A stretch of 64,000 nt of DNA from Putridiphycobacter roseus (GTDB taxonomy: Bacteria; Bacteroidota; Bacteroidia; Flavobacteriales_D; Crocinitomicaceae). Positions 1-8,732 of this stretch are shown here, in pieces; position 1 is the stretch's first letter, and each line of letters begins with the position of its first letter. The notes under the pieces were generated by a model. That model was given only the letters and a program-made list of their open reading frames with translations. It searched no databases and was not told where the DNA came from. Location of the stretch: positions 372,001 to 436,000 of the forward strand of contig NZ_QKSB01000001.1 of assembly GCF_003234935.1 (NCBI RefSeq), written 5' to 3'. The translations under genes and the position numbers were made by a program.

Positions 1-2
1 CT

Positions 3-530
3 TATCAGCTTTTAAGAACCATAATAAACGACTGTCAATTAGAAGAAACATTGAAATGGGGTTGCCCTTGTTACCAACACAACGAGCACAACATAGTCTT
101 AATCCATGGATTTAAAGATTATTGTGCTTTGTTGTTTATGAAAGGGGTATTAATGGGAGATGAAAATGGCATATTAATACAACAGACTAAAAATGTTCAA
201 TCGGCAAGACAAATTCGATTTAAGCAAATAGAAGAGATTGCACCACTAGCATCCGTCATTAAAAAGTATGTATTTGAAGCGATTGAAATTGAAAAAGCAG
301 GATTAAAAGTAGCTCCTAAAAAAAGCACAGTACTAGAGTACCCAAGTGAACTGCGTCAGGAACTGGAAGATAATCCTACATTAAAAACTGCTTTTGAAGC
401 CTTAACACCAGGCAGACAAAAAGGATATTGTTTATTTTTTTCGGCACCTAAACAAGTCAAAACTCGTGCCTCGAGAATTGAAAAATATAAGGAAAAAATA
501 ATGCAAGGCAAAGGATTAAACGATCGATAA
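3..530 (+). CDS. YdeI/OmpD-associated family protein (DUF1801-like), 5' partial
   Basis: The open frame runs into the left edge: codons from base 3 onward stay open and read YQLLRTIINDCQLEETLKWG, the usual start of the DUF1801 fold (LR..I...L.E.LKWG.PCY). The TTG at 51 is therefore an internal leucine, not the start. The first ~110 residues form the DUF1801-like domain. The last ~60 (from about SELRQELEDNP through TPGRQKGYCLFFSAPKQVKTRASRIEK) match the C-terminal bacteriocin-resistance/OmpD-associated (YdeI) segment. The family is soluble and its biochemical role is poorly known. Eleven bases separate it from the next gene, so the two may be cotranscribed. The family call is good; no specific function can be inferred. 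Confidence 0.85.
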   Translation, partial: YQLLRTIINDCQLEETLKWGCPCYQHNEHNIVLIHGFKDYCALLFMKGVLMGDENGILIQQTKNVQSARQIRFKQIEEIAPLASVIKKYVFEAIEIEKAGLKVAPKKSTVLEYPSELRQELEDNPTLKTAFEALTPGRQKGYCLFFSAPKQVKTRASRIEKYKEKIMQGKGLNDR

Positions 531-541
531 ACAAAGCCATC

Positions 542-892
542 ATGAACAATAATAATCACATCAACTACATTGAATTTAAGGCCACAAACTTGGCAGTAAC
601 AAAAGCATTTTATAAAAACGTTTTTGGCTGGACTTTTACGGATTATGGTGAAAATTACACCTCCTTTGAAAATAGTGGTGTAGCTGGTGGTTTTGAAAAA
701 ACAAATGACCCCATTCAAAACGGAGTATTGGTGGTTATTCATCACGAAAACTTGTCGGCAATTAAAACTAAAATCATAGAAAACAAAGGAGAAATTACCC
801 AAGATATTTTCTCCTTTCCAGGTGGAAAAAGATTTCAATTTAAAGACCCCTCAGGAAATGAATTGGCAGTGTGGACAGAAGATGAAGGTTAA
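542..892 (+). CDS. VOC (glyoxalase/bleomycin-resistance) family protein
   Basis: 116 residues, a single VOC module built of two beta-alpha-beta-beta-beta halves: INYIEFKATNLAVTKAFYKNVFGWTF at the start and FQFKDPSGNELAVWTE at the end. The NLAVTKAFYKNVFGW stretch and the terminal DPSGNELAVW strand are hallmarks of the fold. Such proteins bind a metal and act in isomerisation, ring cleavage or antibiotic binding; the substrate cannot be told from sequence. It starts 11 bases after the YdeI-like gene and probably shares its transcript. The 160-residue frame on the opposite strand (356-838) is a shadow of these two genes. Confidence 0.88.
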   Translation: MNNNNHINYIEFKATNLAVTKAFYKNVFGWTFTDYGENYTSFENSGVAGGFEKTNDPIQNGVLVVIHHENLSAIKTKIIENKGEITQDIFSFPGGKRFQFKDPSGNELAVWTEDEG

Positions 893-954
893 ACATTAAA
901 TACACCTTTGTTTCAAATCAATCCTTAACTTTACCCTTCGCTTTTAGCCAGTTT

Positions 955-1887
955 ATGCAAAAATTAAAAGGAATCCTTCTTGTTGCTTTAGGTGCTGCTA
1001 GTTATGGTCTTTTAGCCACTTTTGTCAAAAAAGCCAATATTGAAGGACATCCTACCAGTGGACTGAATTTTTTACAATATTTAATTGGCTTTATCGCCCT
1101 GGCTTCTATTGCCTTGTTTGCAGCCAAGAGAAAGAGCAATGCAGTAGTTTTAAAAAATAACACAGCACTTGACACTACCTCTAAAGTACATAAAAAAAAT
1201 GGCCCATTAAGACTCGTATTATTTGGTTTTGCCTCGGGATTAACCAGTTATTTTTATTACTATTCTATTCAATACATTCCGGTGTCAGTTGCTATTGTTT
1301 TATTAATGCAAGCCATTTGGATGGGTGTTGTATTAGAGTTATGGATGAGCAAAACATTCCAACTCTCAAAAATAATTGGGAGTGCTTTAGTGATTATTGG
1401 GACTTTATTTGCCGTAGATGCTTTTCATGCAGAAAGCGCTTTGAATGCCCAAGGATTAATTTATGGAATATTGGCCAGTATATCTTACACCGTTTCATTG
1501 TATGCTGCCAATACAGTAGCTTTGCAATTGCCTAACATGGTCCGCAGTAAATACATAGGACTAGGTGCCCTCTTAATTGTGGTATTAATATGGAATCTTC
1601 AACTTATAGAAGTGGTAGACTTTGGCAATGCCGCCTTGTGGAAATATGGGTTGTTCTTAGCTTTTTTTGGTGCCATTCTTCCACCAATTGCTTTTAACAA
1701 AGGTTTTCCTATTACAGGTATTGGGTTGGGTAGTATTTTAGTCTCAATCGAAATTCCAGTATCTATTCTTTCCGCATCACTTGTTTTAAACGAAGAAGTA
1801 AAAGGATTACAATGGATGGGGGTTTGTATTATTATTGTTTCTGTTATTGTGATTAATTATCAACAATTGAAAGCTCCAAAAAGTTAG
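955..1887 (+). CDS. EamA/DMT-superfamily permease
   Basis: 310 residues, almost wholly hydrophobic, with about ten predicted membrane helices arranged as two EamA repeats (roughly residues 5-155 and 165-305). The second repeat ends with the typical GLGSILVSIEIPVSILSASLVLNEEV followed by a last helix. A charged loop (KRKSNAVVLKNN...KVHKKNG, about residues 60-85) separates helices 2 and 3. DMT permeases export or import small metabolites such as amino acids; the substrate is unknown. The ATG at 955 is the only good start and the stop at 1887 is followed by repeat-rich non-coding DNA. Confidence 0.88.
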   Translation: MQKLKGILLVALGAASYGLLATFVKKANIEGHPTSGLNFLQYLIGFIALASIALFAAKRKSNAVVLKNNTALDTTSKVHKKNGPLRLVLFGFASGLTSYFYYYSIQYIPVSVAIVLLMQAIWMGVVLELWMSKTFQLSKIIGSALVIIGTLFAVDAFHAESALNAQGLIYGILASISYTVSLYAANTVALQLPNMVRSKYIGLGALLIVVLIWNLQLIEVVDFGNAALWKYGLFLAFFGAILPPIAFNKGFPITGIGLGSILVSIEIPVSILSASLVLNEEVKGLQWMGVCIIIVSVIVINYQQLKAPKS

Positions 1888-1929
1888 ATTAGATGGGCAA
1901 TGCCAGTTTATCTGTTACAATAATACGGT

Positions 1930-2077
1930 CACCTACCACGGTCCTTCCTTGGTTCCTGAGGAAAGCTCGAAGTACAAGGGAAGAAGCAAAGTACACATTA
2001 ACAGACGGGGTTAAAATGCCAAATAAGGTTCCCTTCCTTACGGCGTTGCATTGAGCTATTGCCGAAGTGAGGTTATG
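1930..2077. repeat. degenerate intergenic repeat segment
   Basis: Non-coding stretch between convergent genes. Bases 2031-2057 match bases 3035-3061 at 26 of 27 positions (core CCCTTCCTTACGGCGTTGCA). Flanking words (ccttcc, ctcgaagtac, gccgaagtga) resemble those scattered through 2860-3250. The copies are decayed and no open frame is conserved in them. It looks like a remnant of a dispersed, possibly mobile, intergenic repeat. Confidence 0.6.
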
Positions 2078-2746
2078 TTATTTTACAATATTATCCCTGA
2101 TTAGATTCCACACTTTGTTGCTATCCAATAATTCCTTTCTTATTAACCCTACATCTTTCGCATAAAAATGAATTGTAGCTTGACTTTGTTCGGCTATATT
2201 GTGGGTTTCTCTAATTTTAATTACATCAATAAAATGCAAGTTAAATTGAATAAATTCCGGATATCTATTTTCAACCCATAAATAACTAACAGAAGATACC
2301 CCTCCCCAATTCCCAACACTATCATTCATCTCATAATAAAAAGGTGCAATCCAAGAATTCCCTACAAAATCCCCAGCTTTTGTTTTTGCCCTAGCAATCA
2401 ATATTGTTCTTTCATCTTTCTTTACCAAACCACTGTCAATGCCGCCTGCCAACAACTTTGAGGTTATATGTGAATAATATGCCGTAATGCTAGAATTTAT
2501 AGTGTAATTAAACCAACAAACATTGGGTTGGGTATAGGATTCTGACACCCACTGCGAATCTAATTGCCCAGTAGTTTCCTCTTGGTACACCCAATAGGTA
2601 CCTACATCAAAATAAAAATGATCTTTCACCGTCATTATCTCTACGCAGTTTTGTGGAAATTCTTCACAATAAGGCAAGCTTTTATCTTTGCGGCATTGTA
2701 TTGCTATAAGCACTACAACTAGAGATAAAAAGGGATATTTTTTCAT
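2078..2746 (-). CDS. putative lipoprotein of unknown function
   Basis: 222 residues starting MKKYPFLSLVVVLIAIQC. This is a short signal peptide ending in a lipobox-like IQC with Cys18 as the probable lipid-modified residue. The mature part is rich in aromatic residues and beta-strand-like segments (FDVGTYWVYQEETTGQ, NLHFIDVIKIRETHN), as in many small Bacteroidota surface lipoproteins. No family was recognised. It stands alone on the minus strand with degenerate repeat DNA on both sides, which suggests an accessory, possibly acquired gene. Confidence 0.75.
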   Translation of the reverse strand: MKKYPFLSLVVVLIAIQCRKDKSLPYCEEFPQNCVEIMTVKDHFYFDVGTYWVYQEETTGQLDSQWVSESYTQPNVCWFNYTINSSITAYYSHITSKLLAGGIDSGLVKKDERTILIARAKTKAGDFVGNSWIAPFYYEMNDSVGNWGGVSSVSYLWVENRYPEFIQFNLHFIDVIKIRETHNIAEQSQATIHFYAKDVGLIRKELLDSNKVWNLIRDNIVK

Positions 2747-3387
2747 AGATTGCGAATTATTACACTTATAAATTTACACCATAATTATTAATATAATATC
2801 ATAATGGAAAGTTTCGCCCTACAATTTTTGGTCAGGTTTCAATAAAACCACATTGTTTCCCTCCTTGAGGAGGGATTAAGGGAAGTGACCTTCGGAGGAA
2901 GAAAATTCTAGTATTCAAGTGTATTACAAATATTTAACAAATCCCCCTCCTTAGTCCTCACTTGGTCGCTGAGCGAAGTCAAAGTGCAAAGGAGGAAACA
3001 TAGTGATACAGGATTTGTACCACAAAGCAAGAAACCCTTCCTTACGGCGTTGCACTGAGCTGAGCCATAGTAAGGGAAGACCAAAATCAATTCTCAGATT
3101 AGCAATTAAGACACAACACAATATTTTACAAGCAGTAATCGTGTTTAATCGGAAGTTTTTGAAAATCACCTCCCCTTTGTAGTCTAAGCTTCAGCGAAGA
3201 AAACCTTAGTTCCTCACTTCGACTGCGCTCAGCACATGCCTCATGGAGGGTAGTAAAACTTTAAATGAAATATGGAGCCACATTATCCTCTTATAAAAAC
3301 AACATTAAAAACTATACCCCACGCCAAAAGATATTTTATGTTTAAATTTAGAATAAATCTAATCCGCCATTCCTTTAATATTGAAGT
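2747..3387. repeat. gene-free, repeat-rich interval
   Basis: About 640 bases without a credible gene. It holds several related GC-richer words: an inverted CCTCC..GGAGG motif near 2863-2875; segments at 2953-2985, 3035-3061 and 3213-3233 carrying variants of the CACTTCGACTGCGCTCAGCA type; and the second copy of the 27-base segment at 2031-2057. Words of this TGAGCGCAGTCGAAGTG type are, from general knowledge, common intergenic repeats in Bacteroidota. Two short minus-strand frames here (2908-3090, 2951-3169) lie inside the repeats and show no protein-like features. A possible gene remnant at 3305-3391 is listed separately. Confidence 0.6.
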
Positions 3388-3391
3388 ATGA
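3305..3391 (-). pseudogene. possible 3' remnant of an outer-membrane protein gene
   Basis: On the minus strand this reads SYFNIKGMAD, a TAG codon, then IYSKFKHKISFGVGYSF and a TAA stop. The alternating pattern ending in an aromatic residue (FGVGYSF) is what the last beta strands of a Bacteroidota outer-membrane barrel look like. The TAG would be a CAG-to-TAG nonsense change. Nothing upstream extends the frame, because the divergent hydrolase gene begins at 3388. It is short and could be chance. Confidence 0.3.
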
Positions 3392-4710
3392 AGAAATTTA
3401 GTTTTATCTTACTCTTATTGGTCACTTTTTACAATCTTGCACAATCCGACACTTGTCTTCAAAACACCATTTTAGGAATATCTTTCCCTCCTGTTTCTGG
3501 AGAGACAGAAAGAGACTTTACCCAACCCCATTTAGATTTTTTAGGTGTCCAAAAAATTAGAATTGGGGAAGATTGGAGCAATAGAGAACCCAGTCAAGGT
3601 AATTTTAATTGGTCACCTCTTGAAAATCGGTTGGTTTGGGCTGAAACCTATGGATATGACGTTTTACTCACCATACAATCTAACGGTCCAAACTGGGCCT
3701 GTTCCAATGTCGCGAATACCCAATCCTGTGTTTATAGCAACAACAATTTCTTTAAAACTTATATCGATTCTCTGTTGATAAAGTATGGCGATAAAATCAG
3801 TAAAATTCAATTTGGTAATGAATGGCAAAGCGATTTTTGGTATGCAGGAAACGCAAACGACTTTGTGCAAGCCAATAATATTTTGTATCAATCTGTTCAA
3901 ACCCATGCACCTCATGTTAAAGTAGTTTTGGGTGGATTTACCACCATTTCGCTTCGGTTTTTAGCAGGTTGTAATGGCTTTGTCGACTCCTTTTATGATG
4001 ATGATGGGATATTTTATGATCAGGCATTTTTACAAAGTAATTGTCCAACACCTGTTATACAAAATGTTCTCCATAGAATAGACTCTGTTTTAGGGCAAGC
4101 AAAATACGACATTATAGATTTACATTTATATGATGATGCGGAACAATGGGATGAATATTTCTACAATTTTATAGACACCATCACCAAACCCATCCTTGTT
4201 TCAGAGTTTGGCGGTCCGAATGTAAATATAGAACCAGCTACAGATGCTTATCAATTGACAAGTGTTTATGATTACATTAAAAAATTAGATAGTTTAGGAA
4301 TTTCTGAAGCCTACTTTTTTAAATTGGTGGAAGGCACCAATAATCCCGCCCATGCAACTTCTGGATTAATTGATGGAACAACACTCAACGAAAAGCCTGT
4401 TTATTATTTATTCAAGTCCTTTATTGGATGTACCGCTTTTATCAATCAATCGACCAACGAACAAAGTATTGGTTTTTATCCAAACCCAATGAATGAGGAG
4501 ACATTGGCACAATTTGTTTTAAATTATAATAGCAAAAACAACTTGTTAAAAATCTATGATTTAAAAGGAAGGATTGTTTTTAAAGATGATTTAACTCCCA
4601 AAGACAATCAATATATCATTAAAAAAAATCAATTGCATACTGGCGTTTATATCGTCACCATAAATAATGAAGATGGACTGATTGCTAAGGGAAAATTAGT
4701 TATAGAATAA
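3388..4710 (+). CDS. secreted GH-A-clan-like glycoside hydrolase with T9SS sorting domain
   Basis: 440 residues with an N-terminal signal peptide (MKKFSFILLLLVTFYNLAQS). The catalytic part (about 25-345) reads as a TIM barrel: FLGVQKIRIGEDWSNREPSQGNFNWS near the start, then KIQFGNEWQ with Glu145 as the likely acid/base, and KPILVSEFGG with Glu273 as the likely nucleophile. The Asn-Glu plus strand-7 Glu pattern is typical of clan GH-A. The tail (about 358-440) has FYPNPMNEETL..., LKIYDLKGRIVF and HTGVYIVTINNEDGLIAKGKLVIE, a type A C-terminal domain for secretion by the type IX system and anchoring outside the cell. The polysaccharide substrate is unknown. The next gene begins within a few bases. 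Confidence 0.85.
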   Translation: MKKFSFILLLLVTFYNLAQSDTCLQNTILGISFPPVSGETERDFTQPHLDFLGVQKIRIGEDWSNREPSQGNFNWSPLENRLVWAETYGYDVLLTIQSNGPNWACSNVANTQSCVYSNNNFFKTYIDSLLIKYGDKISKIQFGNEWQSDFWYAGNANDFVQANNILYQSVQTHAPHVKVVLGGFTTISLRFLAGCNGFVDSFYDDDGIFYDQAFLQSNCPTPVIQNVLHRIDSVLGQAKYDIIDLHLYDDAEQWDEYFYNFIDTITKPILVSEFGGPNVNIEPATDAYQLTSVYDYIKKLDSLGISEAYFFKLVEGTNNPAHATSGLIDGTTLNEKPVYYLFKSFIGCTAFINQSTNEQSIGFYPNPMNEETLAQFVLNYNSKNNLLKIYDLKGRIVFKDDLTPKDNQYIIKKNQLHTGVYIVTINNEDGLIAKGKLVIE

Positions 4711-4771
4711 GGTGCACCTTTGTAACCAAAACAAGCCCTATACTTATATAAGCACAACCAACAAATGCACC

Positions 4772-5254
4772 ATGCAACCACCAAAAAACCTTTTGAATTT
4801 CAACGTCCTAATTTTAACATTAGTATTTACCATGGGGACAACAACCGCTCACCCAATTGACGACTATTTCAAAAAGCACAAAAACGACCATGAAATGGAA
4901 TCCAAAATTGTACCGCCAAAAATTGCATCTCAAGTGGTGGACAAAGACTATCCTGAAGCCATTGCTATTTTAAAATCCATGTCTGCTTTGCGCTATCTAA
5001 ATTATTATGGTGATCTAAACCAAATAAAAAAGTATGCCAAGCAAGCTTTGGCTGCCAAAGGAAGTTACCCTTTATTATTAGAAAAAAAAGAAGAAAATAG
5101 GAACATCAAAGTTTTTGGCATTAAAAAAAATGGCCTAGTTAGGCGACTATTTGCGGTCGTACAAAGTAAAACCCAATTCTTATTAATTATTGGTAAGGGA
5201 AAACTATCTAATACGCAGGTGCAATACCTTCCTATATTGGCAAAAGAACTTTAG
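4772..5254 (+). CDS. secreted DUF4252-like protein
   Basis: The frame is open from 4712, but the ATG at 4772 begins a proper signal peptide (MQPPKNLLNFNVLILTLVFTMGTTTAHP), so that start is preferred, giving 160 residues. The mature part (KDYPEAIAILKSMSALRYLNYYG, VRRLFAVVQSKTQFLLIIGKGKLS) has the alpha/beta pattern of the DUF4252 family, small exported Bacteroidota proteins of unknown role. It follows the hydrolase gene by about 60 bases on the same strand and converges on the WD40-caspase gene, which ends at 5260. The family assignment is tentative. Confidence 0.7.
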   Translation: MQPPKNLLNFNVLILTLVFTMGTTTAHPIDDYFKKHKNDHEMESKIVPPKIASQVVDKDYPEAIAILKSMSALRYLNYYGDLNQIKKYAKQALAAKGSYPLLLEKKEENRNIKVFGIKKNGLVRRLFAVVQSKTQFLLIIGKGKLSNTQVQYLPILAKEL

Positions 5255-5259
5255 TTTAA

Positions 5260-8200
5260 TCACTTCACAATTACAATTGGAAAATCTTGACCAAAACTAT
5301 AACTAGTTGGATATTGTGCGGAGCCATGGTATTTTTCAGATAATTCTGGAACACGCTCTTCTACATAGGTTTTAATTTCATTTACTGTAATTTTATTATC
5401 CAATTTATTTCCTTCACTTACGCCACCAATTATTTCTAACAAAGCATAAGTGAACAATCCATGCTTTAAATCCCCAGACTCGTTGGCATATTGTACATCT
5501 TGCGACGCCGTTAAAAAAAATGTCCCTGTATTTCTTGCCAATTGTGCAATGGCTTTTTCACGACCATCACCTCGCATGGCCAATTCATTCAAAGCACCAC
5601 CGGAATGACAAGCGTCTAGAATAAATAACTGCTTTTGTGCGGCAATTTCTTTGGAGAAATCTAATAATTCAGTTGCTGAAATACCTTCCTCATACAATAA
5701 ATCAGTACCGAAAAAACTGGTTATATTATGGGTGACAATGTAAAATTTTTCTCCCTCATTTTCATCCCCTAAACTCATCACGCCATGTCCCGCATAATAA
5801 AAAACAAAAACATCTTCGGGCCCAACTTCTGCTTTTATCTTTTCAAAAACGGCTAAAATCTCTGCTTTATTCGCCTTATCGTCTTCAATTTTATAAGTAA
5901 CTATTTTGTTAAATAAAGTTGTTCCTCCTTTGGCTAAATTCTTAGAAAAATCTTGTGCATCCTTGACCGCATAAGTCAAATTGTAATTTGGATTTTTATA
6001 CCTGTTAATTCCAATGGAAAAAATATATAAATCTGTCTTTGCTGCTTCACCATCAAAAAGTACTTGCATGGAAATTGGATCAGATTCAATTTTATTTTTT
6101 CCCACTGCTACCGCTGTAATATTGTTCAATCCATCTATCAAATCAATTTCAAAATGCTTGGCATATTCTTTTTCTCCTCTAAAATTCAAATCATTAAAAC
6201 TGCTTTCACTATCGATTAATTTACCATTGTTATAAATTCTAACTGCTGCTATTTCATTATTGTGTTCCAACACATTCACTTCTATAGAAAATGCTTTTGT
6301 TTTACTTTGAATCGTAGAGTCAGCTGGAAAAACATTCCTGGACTTACTGTTTAACATTTGAAATGCCAATTCTGGTCGATCTTTCATTAATGCATTAAAA
6401 TTCTCTCCAGTATCCTCCATCTTCTCTCCAGCCATTACTCTTTTGGCTAAATTCGGAGAATAATATCTATCAAACATAGCGGTAATATTCACCACTTCCA
6501 TTCCTGATACATAGTTCACTAAATTCAAGGCATTTTTGGAGCCGTCAAACTGTCCATTAGGTGTAGTTACCAACCAATCTTCGCTATTGATTTGCATATA
6601 GGTATACAATTGTTTTTTACTTGCCATATCCCATACAATTACTTCACCATTAGCACCTCTTGACACCATCAATTTTCCATCTTTGGTCAATTTTAGATCT
6701 GTAACCGCACTGATATGACCACTCAATGTTACTACCAATTTTCCTGATTTAATATTCCAGAATTTAATCTTTCTATCGCCGTCACCGGCAATGATTTGTT
6801 CTTGATTCTTACTAAATATGGCAGTATAGATTGGTGCTCCTTTATCATTAAACTTTGCCAATTGCATTCCCGTTAACGCGTGCCATAATTTGATTTTCCC
6901 ATCCCAACTCGCTGTTAACAATTGCTCCCCGTTTTCTGAAAATTCTATGGAAGCAATAGGTGCTTGATGACCAATTAAAGTTCTAAACTTAGTCTTGGTA
7001 TCTGCTTCCCAAAAATCAACACTTTTATCTAAATCTCCTGAAAGAATGTACAAATCATGGGGAGAAAATTGGACAATATATGGCGAGACTTTATCTAATT
7101 TAATGGCGGCTGTCCATTTTTCATTTTCAATATCCCAAGTTCTAATCGTTCCATCCCAACTTGCAGAAACCAATACATTTGGATCTGCAGCAAATGACAA
7201 ATCAAAAACCAAGGACTGATGTCCTTTTAAAGTATGCATTAATTGATAACTATCAGCATCATATACCCTAATAATCCGATCTCCTCCAGCAATGGCTAAC
7301 CACTTGCCATCTGCACTATAGTCTTGACAAAAGTTGGCCTTTTCTGCATCTTGGATTGTTTTCACCTTTTTACCAGTCAATAAATCTAAAACAATTGCCG
7401 AAGAATCAATCTTACCCATGGCCACTTCATTTTTAGTAGGATGTATCGCTAGCCCAGTTTTATAGGATATGTATTGCAAAATGCCCGCATCTATCCAATT
7501 GGAATAATTAAAAGACAATCCATCTGCTCTATGCTGATTTAAATAACCGCTGTATTGTTGCACTGCCTTTTTTCGAAATAAGGACCATAGCTCTACACTT
7601 TGATAGTCTCCTGGCAGCAACATATAGCCGTCCAATAAATGGATTTCATAATAATCAATATCCTCATTTTCCATTTTCCACAACAACTTGCCCGTACCTA
7701 AGTGGTACCACATAATATGATCATTCATGGTTAATAATAGATACTGGTAATCATCACTCAACACAATGTTGTCAGGGCTATCTTTCGGCACTGTAATTTT
7801 CTGAATTATTTTTCCGTTTTTGATATTCCAGAGCTTACCTTCTCCTTTATTTGAAATGGTAAAAACAGCCTTTGAGTCCTTTGTAATTCTAACTTGGGTT
7901 TTACATCCATTACATTTAATATCCTCATTAGTCATTACCGTGTGCAAAAACGCGCCAGTATTTGCATCAAATACACTGGTAAAAAGTTTTTCTGAACCTA
8001 TTACCACATAAGCCCCATTAGCACTAAAATGCAAAGTATATCCATTATCAACTGGCAATGTAAACAAAGTGTCTTTAGTGGTCAAGTCCACACAAGCAAC
8101 TTGTTTATTATTCAATAAAGTTAATGCCTTTGTTCCATTAAAACTCACCGTTTCATTTTCGTCGTAAGCGACATAATTCTTAGTAAAAACACCAATCCAT

Positions 8201-8655
8201 TCACCAGAATAAGTATCCCAAATTGAAAACTTGTCTCTTTTATCAATAACAATTACTCTAGACTCGTCGCCATTAAAATATGCATTTGCAATGTCGTATT
8301 TTTCATGCTTAAAAGAATGTATTACTTCTCCGGTCAAAACATTGGTTAGTTTCACGGTATTATCGTTAGAAGCCGAAAGTATTTTTTTTCCGTCCCTAGA
8401 AAAATGTAAAGCAATTACACTTTTAACGTGGTGATGCAATACCCTGATTTGTTTTCCCGTTTTTCTTTCCCAAATGATAATCGAACGATCCATTGAACCC
8501 GTAGCGATATATTTTCCATCCTTTGAAAGATCACTTGCGGTCATTTTTTTGGAATGCCCCATTTGAATAATAGCTTCTATTTTGGAAGCTTCTTTAGTTT
8601 GGGCATGAAGCAATGAAAAAAAGCTTAAAAGAAATAATAAGAGGATAGTCCGCAT
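5260..8655 (-). CDS. WD40-repeat protein with C-terminal caspase-like (C14) peptidase domain
   Basis: 1131 residues. A signal peptide (MRTILLLFLLSFFSLLHAQT) is followed by at least a dozen WD40 blades over about residues 25-690 (IIIWERKTGK, FSIWDTYSGE, GKLWNIKNGK, IRTWDIENEK, IKLWHALTGM, IKFWNIKSGK, VIVWDMASKK), enough for two seven-bladed propellers. A linker with SEDWLVTTPNGQFDGS (~690-870) leads to the peptidase domain (~872-1131): IFSIGINRYKNPNYNLTYAVKDA, FVFYYAGHG with catalytic His957, and LFILDACHSGG with catalytic Cys1016. Both members of the dyad are present. Caspase-homologue/WD40 fusions are known in bacteria, and their targets are mostly unknown. The signal peptide places this one outside the cytoplasm. 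No toxin, receptor or defence partner adjoins it. Confidence 0.92.
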   Translation of the reverse strand: MRTILLLFLLSFFSLLHAQTKEASKIEAIIQMGHSKKMTASDLSKDGKYIATGSMDRSIIIWERKTGKQIRVLHHHVKSVIALHFSRDGKKILSASNDNTVKLTNVLTGEVIHSFKHEKYDIANAYFNGDESRVIVIDKRDKFSIWDTYSGEWIGVFTKNYVAYDENETVSFNGTKALTLLNNKQVACVDLTTKDTLFTLPVDNGYTLHFSANGAYVVIGSEKLFTSVFDANTGAFLHTVMTNEDIKCNGCKTQVRITKDSKAVFTISNKGEGKLWNIKNGKIIQKITVPKDSPDNIVLSDDYQYLLLTMNDHIMWYHLGTGKLLWKMENEDIDYYEIHLLDGYMLLPGDYQSVELWSLFRKKAVQQYSGYLNQHRADGLSFNYSNWIDAGILQYISYKTGLAIHPTKNEVAMGKIDSSAIVLDLLTGKKVKTIQDAEKANFCQDYSADGKWLAIAGGDRIIRVYDADSYQLMHTLKGHQSLVFDLSFAADPNVLVSASWDGTIRTWDIENEKWTAAIKLDKVSPYIVQFSPHDLYILSGDLDKSVDFWEADTKTKFRTLIGHQAPIASIEFSENGEQLLTASWDGKIKLWHALTGMQLAKFNDKGAPIYTAIFSKNQEQIIAGDGDRKIKFWNIKSGKLVVTLSGHISAVTDLKLTKDGKLMVSRGANGEVIVWDMASKKQLYTYMQINSEDWLVTTPNGQFDGSKNALNLVNYVSGMEVVNITAMFDRYYSPNLAKRVMAGEKMEDTGENFNALMKDRPELAFQMLNSKSRNVFPADSTIQSKTKAFSIEVNVLEHNNEIAAVRIYNNGKLIDSESSFNDLNFRGEKEYAKHFEIDLIDGLNNITAVAVGKNKIESDPISMQVLFDGEAAKTDLYIFSIGINRYKNPNYNLTYAVKDAQDFSKNLAKGGTTLFNKIVTYKIEDDKANKAEILAVFEKIKAEVGPEDVFVFYYAGHGVMSLGDENEGEKFYIVTHNITSFFGTDLLYEEGISATELLDFSKEIAAQKQLFILDACHSGGALNELAMRGDGREKAIAQLARNTGTFFLTASQDVQYANESGDLKHGLFTYALLEIIGGVSEGNKLDNKITVNEIKTYVEERVPELSEKYHGSAQYPTSYSFGQDFPIVIVK

Positions 8656-8682
8656 AGTATAATTTAAAATAAAAGTAATAAA

Positions 8683-8712
8683 AAAACCACCTTCTCAGAA
8701 AAAGGTGGTTTT
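8683..8712 (-). terminator. intrinsic terminator after the YqeY-domain gene
   Basis: Perfect 11-base inverted repeat: AAAACCACCTT at 8683-8693 pairs with AAGGTGGTTTT at 8702-8712, with an 8-base loop. Read on the minus strand the stem is followed by a U tract. It lies just past the stop of the gene ending at 8733 and separates it from the WD40-caspase gene starting at 8655. Confidence 0.85.
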
Positions 8713-8732
8713 CTATATTGTAAATAGGTTAT

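Noticed and set aside
356-838. 160-residue open frame on the minus strand
   Set aside because: It lies opposite the YdeI-like and VOC genes, both of which have clear family motifs; the translation has no family features.
2908-3169. Two overlapping minus-strand frames of 60-72 residues
   Set aside because: They lie in degenerate repeat DNA, have no family features, and one looks like translated repeat words.
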